Source: Nepenthes gracilis (Eukaryota > Streptophyta > Magnoliopsida > Caryophyllales > Nepenthaceae). From it: 64,000 nt of DNA. The notes under the pieces are model-generated. The model was given only the letters and a program-made list of their open reading frames with translations, was not told the DNA's origin and searched no databases. Positions 58,831-64,000 of the stretch are shown here, in pieces. Location of the stretch: the NCBI GenBank assembly GCA_033239525.1, contig BSYO01000010.1, positions 14,476,042 to 14,540,041 on the forward strand, written 5' to 3'. Every line of letters starts with the position of its first letter. Position 1 is the first letter of the stretch. Both the position numbers and the translations under genes were made by a program.

Positions 58831-59426
58831 TATTCCGTAAAATACAATACAATGATACAAAAGGAAAAACAAGATCTAGCCCTCGCAGGGGCCCTGAGGC
58901 GGAGCGGCTCCAGATGACTCTCCCAGAAACGAAGGACCCGCCCCGCGGCTCGAAGTTCCCGGTTGACCTGACGAACGAGGACCCGCTGAGGAACTTCTGA
59001 TCAAGACTCAGAAATGGCCTCGTCCCGAGACCAAACACATCCCGAGGGCGCACGGCGCCTCGCGTTACGCATGGGATTCAAGACAAATGGTGGGAAAATC
59101 AGATCACGGACCCGCATCACCTCGGCGGCATGATGGATGCCATCCTGAACTTGGACTCCAAGACAGAGCCATCTCAAAGAATCTTCACCGAGGTCCTTTG
59201 CGTCTCCTCCACCAAGGATCCGTCCCATCAGAAACCATGTTGAATCTCCGAGAGCCTAAGGGCTTCCTCGGATGAAGCAAGCGCCGTCTGGCCGGGCCGG
59301 TTCTCTTCCCGGGCGGCCTTCGTGGGGACTCGCCTCCCGCCGAGACCGAGCGATTTCGCCACCACCGGCTAAGGCCACCAATGAGATCCTGGAGCTACGA
59401 AAAGAATCAAGGACACTTAAGTACGG

Positions 59427-60723
59427 TTAGCAGAAGTGGAAACGAAGAATAAGGCAGCGAAATCCCTGAGAGATGACAGGATCCTCAGTGGGGGCAATCT
59501 CCTCTGGGACCTCGGGCGCGAGTGGGCACTCCGCAGCGCCGGCAGGGACATCAAGAATGGCCTCAGAGGAAGGACCCTCAGGGGTGGGGGGCTCCGCTAC
59601 CTCCGGGACGTCAGCAACGGCCGGGACCTCTAAGGCCACGGCCACTGCCTCCTCGCCACCAAGAAGGTCAAAGATCTCCCCAACAGTAACATCAACAGCG
59701 GCCTCCGTCTCATAAGGCTCTATGACCTCGTCCAAGGCTGCCTCCTCCAAGGCACCAAAGGCCGCAGAATCATCAGAAGGATGACCCGCAGGGACAGCAG
59801 AGGCCTCAGGATGGACCTCGACACCAGAAGGAGATGCTGTGACGACCTCGGGCTCCGCAGAAGGACCAGAAGTCAGCCCCGCGGCCTTCCTGACCACAGG
59901 GGCAATGACGCGGTCATCCTCTGAGGGAGACTCACCAGCGGCACTCGACGGATCCCCAGAGACCTCAATCCGCGGGCTCTTGGGAGGCCGCTCGGAGGGC
60001 TCCTGAATCACGAGAGGACCCTCTCTTTTCCTCAGCTTCTTCTTCTTCTTCTTTTTCGGAGCGGCAACGGAGAATCCCTGATGGCACCGGTCCACTTGGC
60101 TTCCGTTAGCTTTTCAGGGGATGCCTGGGATATTCTTCTCCCCGTCATCAAGCCGCCCGTGTTCGCTAGCACCAAGTCCACGACCTCCTGGCGGCCTCCC
60201 TCTCCTCGTCGATAACGCCTGAGCCGCACTTGCCGGCGACATTTCCCCCAGGAGGAGAGCTCCCGCCTCGGCCCACCTCGAGGAAGAAAAACTCCGTCCT
60301 TCCACCTTTTGAGTAATCCGGTTCCCGCCGCTCATCTCGGCCAACCTCGGCGGGAGTCATGGCGATCCACTCAAGAGTCTCGATTAAAGCGAAACATGAT
60401 CTTCACCATGACAGCCTCGAGGGTTTGCTATGACAGCGCGAAGACGCACAAAGAGACCAAATACCGATGGCGTTGGGTTGAAGCCATGAAATGGGACCCA
60501 ACTCCTTCATCAAAGCAAGCAGAGCTCAAGCGAACAGGGAAACGAAGTCCACCTTTGAGGTGAACTTCGATACGGTAATGTAACCGCTTTGTGTGCCGCC
60601 GCCCTCTCGCGGCGCCCAACCACCATCGAATCCGACGCCGAATGCTATACTTCGCCCGATTCGCCGAGATCTCGGGGGCGAGGGAAGAGGCGATCTCTTC
60701 AACACCAGGAGCCATGGCAGCAA
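59427..60723 (-). pseudogene. Antisense reading frame(s) of element G
   Basis: Minus strand, between integrase and 3' LTR. From 60723 downward: a piece giving LHYRIEVHLKGGLRFPVRL (about 60540-60600), then after shifts SYLVSLCVFAL-like and DGVFLPRGG/FFFLEVGRGG text. Last comes an uninterrupted 222-codon frame 60095-59427, basic at the start (APKKKKKKKLRKREGP), then strongly acidic and rich in A, E, P and V. The N-terminal part resembles the Transposase_28-type 'gypsy transposon' proteins encoded antisense in Tat elements (from memory, not searched). The acidic part could be a nuclear protein tail. Frame breaks make a full product unlikely. Confidence 0.65.
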
Positions 60724-61109
60724 GAAAGGAAGGAGAAAGCGTTGTGAAGGTTTTCGAAGAAAGCTAAGGGAAGAGAGAAGAAAACACGAAGAGTAATAAG
60801 GATACGACGAAGGATTTAAAGAGATTTTTGAAAAGGTGAAGAGGCACCCTCATCATGACTGTCCCACGTGTCAACTCCCCATACGCAGTAGGCAAGTGTA
60901 GGCCTTAGCGTTTCCTGAGGCGGTGTCACGTCAATCGTCCATCGCATTCAATGCTCCATGAGGAGGGGAAACGGCGGCGAAAGACAGGTCTCGTGATTCA
61001 CAAGAAGACCCGGACGCCTTTCACGCCAGCAGAAGATGAAGACCACGGTCTGCGACAGCGAGAAGACGCTTGCGAGGCATGTCAAACGGCTGAGTCCTCG
61101 AACCGCTTG

Positions 61110-61122
61110 ACATGGGGGCTCG
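61110..61122 (+). other. Polypurine tract of element G
   Basis: ACATGGGGGCTCG immediately before the 3' LTR start TGATGGATCC. Confidence 0.75.
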
Positions 61123-61898
61123 TGATGGATCCTAAAACCTGGGCCCAAAATCGCAGAAGCAGGCCCAAAGAGTTACATAGAAAGGTTGGCCCAAAAGGCC
61201 CATAAACCCGACCTCGAATTCAAACGGCTGGCGCGTTTCCGAGAACTTGGCCGCCCGGACAGACACCGAGACCTCTTTAAGACGGGGACCACCAGAAAGA
61301 CCAAAATAGCCCAGATGCCACCAAACAGATGTAACGGCTCCCCGACACGCCGCACTGCGCAGCCATGCGCCTTTGAGCCAGATCTGCAGGGCCGCGACAG
61401 TCTCCCTGTCACAGCCGCATCCACAGTGGGGGCGATGGTGGCAGACAGCCCTGACGTACCAGCGCCACGTGTTGTCTTCCTTACGGCATTACGTTCACTA
61501 TAAATACCCAACTTCAGCAGTTGAAGAAGGGGCTTTTGGCTTCGAGATCTCCTTAACCAGACTCTAGCAAAAATCTCCAGAGAAGAGAGAAAAGGAGAGA
61601 AGTTATGTTTCTTAAGTTGTAAACACCCTGAGGACGCTAAGTTTCCCAGGCTTCCATTGTTGTATTTCCTCTTCTTTATAGTGAGATTTCTCGGACGGCA
61701 CGTCCGCCACCGTGGTTTTTCACCCTTCGCTATATTGAGGGGTTTTCCACGTAAACTGAAGTGCTCATCCCCTGTCCCCGTGCTTTTCTATTCACTAGAC
61801 TCCCGCTCACTTTGTGTTGCTCCACTCTGACCGCCCGCGTACTTAGAAATCCGCTCGCATTCGATTTCTCGCGCGTCCAGAGTTACCCGGACGCAACA
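61123..61898 (+). repeat. 3' LTR of element G
   Basis: 776 bp, aligned with the 5' LTR along its full length; window 61321-61420 is much more diverged. Followed by ATATC. Confidence 0.93.
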
Positions 61899-61903
61899 AT
61901 ATC

Positions 61904-63626
61904 AAACTCAAATTTAAATTTTATATCATAAAATTAATTATTTGAGTTTCAATCTACTAATACACAACTTTTTATGGCATCATTTCTTAATTTAATTATT
62001 GATGCATCCCCGAGTCTACGTTTCGAATAGATTCGGGTTGATTTGATCGTTTGGATTCGACTCCATTCACTAAATTTGGACCCTATACATCACTACGGCA
62101 AATAAGATGTTACGTGTCAGTGGGATATTGTCCCACCGAAAACACTCCGACCCTCAAATCAGTATTCGACCTTCGACTTTTAAGAAGAAAAATTGAAATG
62201 AGAGTAGAGAGAGGGAGGACAAGGAGTGTCTGAGATGAGCGTTGGGTTTCAGACGTGAGAGGCATTCTAGTGGCTCATGGGGAGCCTAATCTCTATGCCA
62301 TATGTTCGCCAGGAACATAGAGAGAGAGAGAGATCGTGTCCCGTAAGCATGAGAGTTTAGAGGACTGTTGGAGCTCTATGAAAGCTCGGAAAGAGAAGGA
62401 CACCTCTAAAGTTTGAAGGATGAGCATGTGATTATAGCAGTGAGCATTTGTGGGCTTAGCAATGAGCATGTCTTGGATGAAGACTCCATGGGCTTTTTAT
62501 AAATGAAGTGTTAGGCAACTTTCCCTGGGCAGGATGGTGTGAGCCCTGCACTTTGTCGGGCATCCTTTCTTGGTAGGAAGGCCTAATTTTAACAATCCGT
62601 TGGGATTGCTACCTTTCCTGGTGGACAACGGATCTAATTATTAATCGCCTTTCTTCCGCATCATGTTACCATTAGGGTTTACATTGGGCAGTAAGAGAGG
62701 ATCGAACGCCTTTCTCATTGGACGTGCGCTAAATCTGCTGACGCCCGTTAAGGTGAAGATTGCCTTTCAGGAAGACGCAAAATTAGAAAAGAGAACCGTT
62801 ACTGGTCACGTTCAGAGGAGTGGGCCCAACAGGGCCAGCCTACGTGAAGCTTGCTTTTTTTAGCAGGCTAACTGTAATACTTTCGGTCAATAAAAATGTT
62901 GGCCGTCTCATGGGGAGCCTGTTGGCCACCCAATTTGGCCTCTCATCCAGTCAACGTCAAGTGTTGACCATCTAAGTGCGCGTTTAGACCTTATGGATTT
63001 GGGCCATTTTTCTTATTAGGCCAGTTCATTATGGACGTACCCATCACTAGCTCCCCATACTGGTGGTCTGAATTCTGGTCTCCAACATGTCCATAATAAG
63101 AAGTGTTTAGCTGTCGCCCACTAAGGTCTTTTGGGCTGATAACGGAGTTGTTGATCGTCTAGGGCGGAGCCTTGCATGCTTTTGAAATGTTAACCGGACT
63201 AGTTGACCGTCTAGGTCGAATTCCAGAGAACATGGTGAAGGTAATAATGACCGAATTTGTTAACCGTCTAGATCAAATTTTGGAGAACTTGGTGAAGGAA
63301 ATATTGACCGAATTTGTTGACCGTTTGAGTCGAACTCCGGAGAACTTGTGGGAGTTGTGAAGATGCGCCATCATTAGCCAGCCTGTCAGACGAAAAGGCA
63401 TCCACGTGTCTGCACACTGAATTCAAGACCCTGATAATTAATGCGTCAGAGGATCTGATTCGACGGCATCCTTTGAGAAAACCACACGTGACGGTAATGA
63501 TGTGCACGTTTGAGGCGGTTAATGGGCCCTATGTTCACACTGGCCTTTAAGTTGTCCGTCCGTTTTATTTTAAATTTTTTCACGCTTTCTTTTGTTTTCC
63601 CTCGCCTGAAAAACCTTAAGTGTCTT
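61904..63626. other. Right flank, no recognised gene
   Basis: Continues the AT-rich host DNA interrupted by element G, then from about 62200 becomes balanced in composition. Short plus frames at 62051-62233 and 62663-62863 show no domain. The phrase CTCATGGGGAGCCT occurs twice (about 62275 and 62908). An in-frame repeat at 63202-63356 is listed separately. Might be part of an LTR or non-autonomous element without visible ends. Confidence 0.35.
63202..63356 (+). repeat. 57-bp tandem repeat, reading-frame preserving
   Basis: Units start GTTGACCGTCTAGGTCGAAT (63202), GTTAACCGTCTAGATC (63259) and GTTGACCGTTTGAGTC (63316), exactly 57 bp apart. In the plus frame 63172-63360 they encode a 19-residue repeat of the type VDRLGRIPENMVKVIMTEF. 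The third unit is partial. Confidence 0.85.
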
Positions 63627-63628
63627 AC

Positions 63629-63713
<85 letters not shown>

Positions 63714-63790
63714 TAATTAATTAATACATTTATTATTATTATTATTATTTATCTATTTATTATTATTATTATTATCATTATTATTATTTA
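63627..63790. repeat. TTA microsatellite
   Basis: About 28 uninterrupted TTA/ATT units at 63627-63710, then AATTAATTAATTAATAC, then further ATT runs to about 63790. Any open frame here (poly-Ile) is an artefact. Confidence 0.95.
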
Positions 63791-64000
63791 TTAGTATATT
63801 TTTCTAATATATTTATTTATATATATTTATTTATCTCTCTTCCAAATATTTATTATATTGTTAGTTATCTAATTACCTCTATTTAAGGCCTTAACCTAAA
63901 TTTTTAATATTTTACTTATTCATTTATATATATATACACCGTCAACGAATAACTAATTCACTATTTAATCTAAATTTTAATTAACAATCCAAATATTCTG

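Larger units (their letters stand above)
52448..61898 (+). mobile_element. Tat-lineage Ty3/gypsy element G, complete
   Basis: LTRs 52448-53225 (778 bp) and 61123-61898 (776 bp), both TGATGG...GCAACA. Perfect ATATC duplications lie at 52443-52447 and 61899-61903. Following the LTR, TTAGCGCCGTCTGTGGG is the Tat-type primer-binding site with one change (GGCGCC to AGCGCC). CATGGGGGCTCG precedes the 3' LTR. Internal order is gag, protease, RT, RNase H, a second archaeal-type RNase H, integrase, 3' tandem repeats and an antisense reading frame. The second RNase H and the antisense frame mark the Tat (Retand-like) branch. GC content is far above the host DNA. Several frameshifts and stops make it non-autonomous, though it is young. 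Confidence 0.94.

Noticed and set aside
63510..63716. Frame ending in a poly-isoleucine run
   Set aside because: Translation of the TTA microsatellite.
1..64000. tRNA, rRNA, CRISPR or bacterial-type operons
   Set aside because: No cloverleaf, rRNA core, spaced identical repeats or compact gene clusters were seen; the content is plant nuclear.

Overview
This 64-kb window is nuclear DNA of a land plant, most likely an angiosperm. The evidence is a MIR169 hairpin, exons of a FLK/PEPPER-type KH-domain RNA-binding protein, fragments of typical plant genes (transketolase, PERK kinase, OST48, TOM1-like, CNNM/DUF21) and plant Ty1/copia and Ty3/gypsy elements. No CRISPR array, operon or tRNA was recognised. 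The species cannot be named from the sequence. Host DNA is very AT-rich; the youngest retroelement is clearly GC-richer.

Layout. 1-960: decayed copia reverse transcriptase. 2300-2880: 291-bp tandem duplication. 4829-4941 (minus): MIR169 precursor, the clearest functional host gene. 7871-9854: solo LTR with a perfect GCATC target duplication. 13422-51419 (minus): a FLK/PEPPER-like KH gene with four recognisable exons. Its first recognisable intron is about 34.7 kb and it looks decayed (frameshift, nonsense codon, missing KH pieces). Another solo LTR (14031-15100) lies between its two most 3' recognised exons.

The giant intron is a stack of insertions. A copia element (E, minus, from 17851 to beyond 47430) is split by a gypsy element (A, 24069-44011). 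A is split by an 811-bp solo LTR (25184-25994), by a 2.4-kb solo LTR (C, 27654-37340) and by a 4.2-kb LTR element (D, 39221-43453). C is itself split by a complete chromovirus (B, 28885-36118). Five-base target duplications and coding continuity across the breaks give the order: E, then A, then C and D, then B.

Element D is the most interesting object. It has LTRs, a target duplication and a polypurine tract, but no recognisable pol. Instead it carries end-to-end, apparently intron-free fragments of at least five unrelated host genes (OST48, TOM1-like GAT, transketolase, PERK kinase, CNNM/DUF21), two of them in one open frame, plus about 135 residues I could not assign. It looks like a non-autonomous, gene-transducing LTR retrotransposon.

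From 52448 to 61898, about 1 kb upstream of the KH gene 5' end, lies a complete Tat-lineage gypsy element (G) with 778/776-bp LTRs, ATATC target duplications, two RNase H domains and a broken antisense reading frame between integrase and 3' LTR. The right end (61904-64000) is AT-rich DNA with an in-frame 57-bp tandem repeat and long TTA microsatellites.
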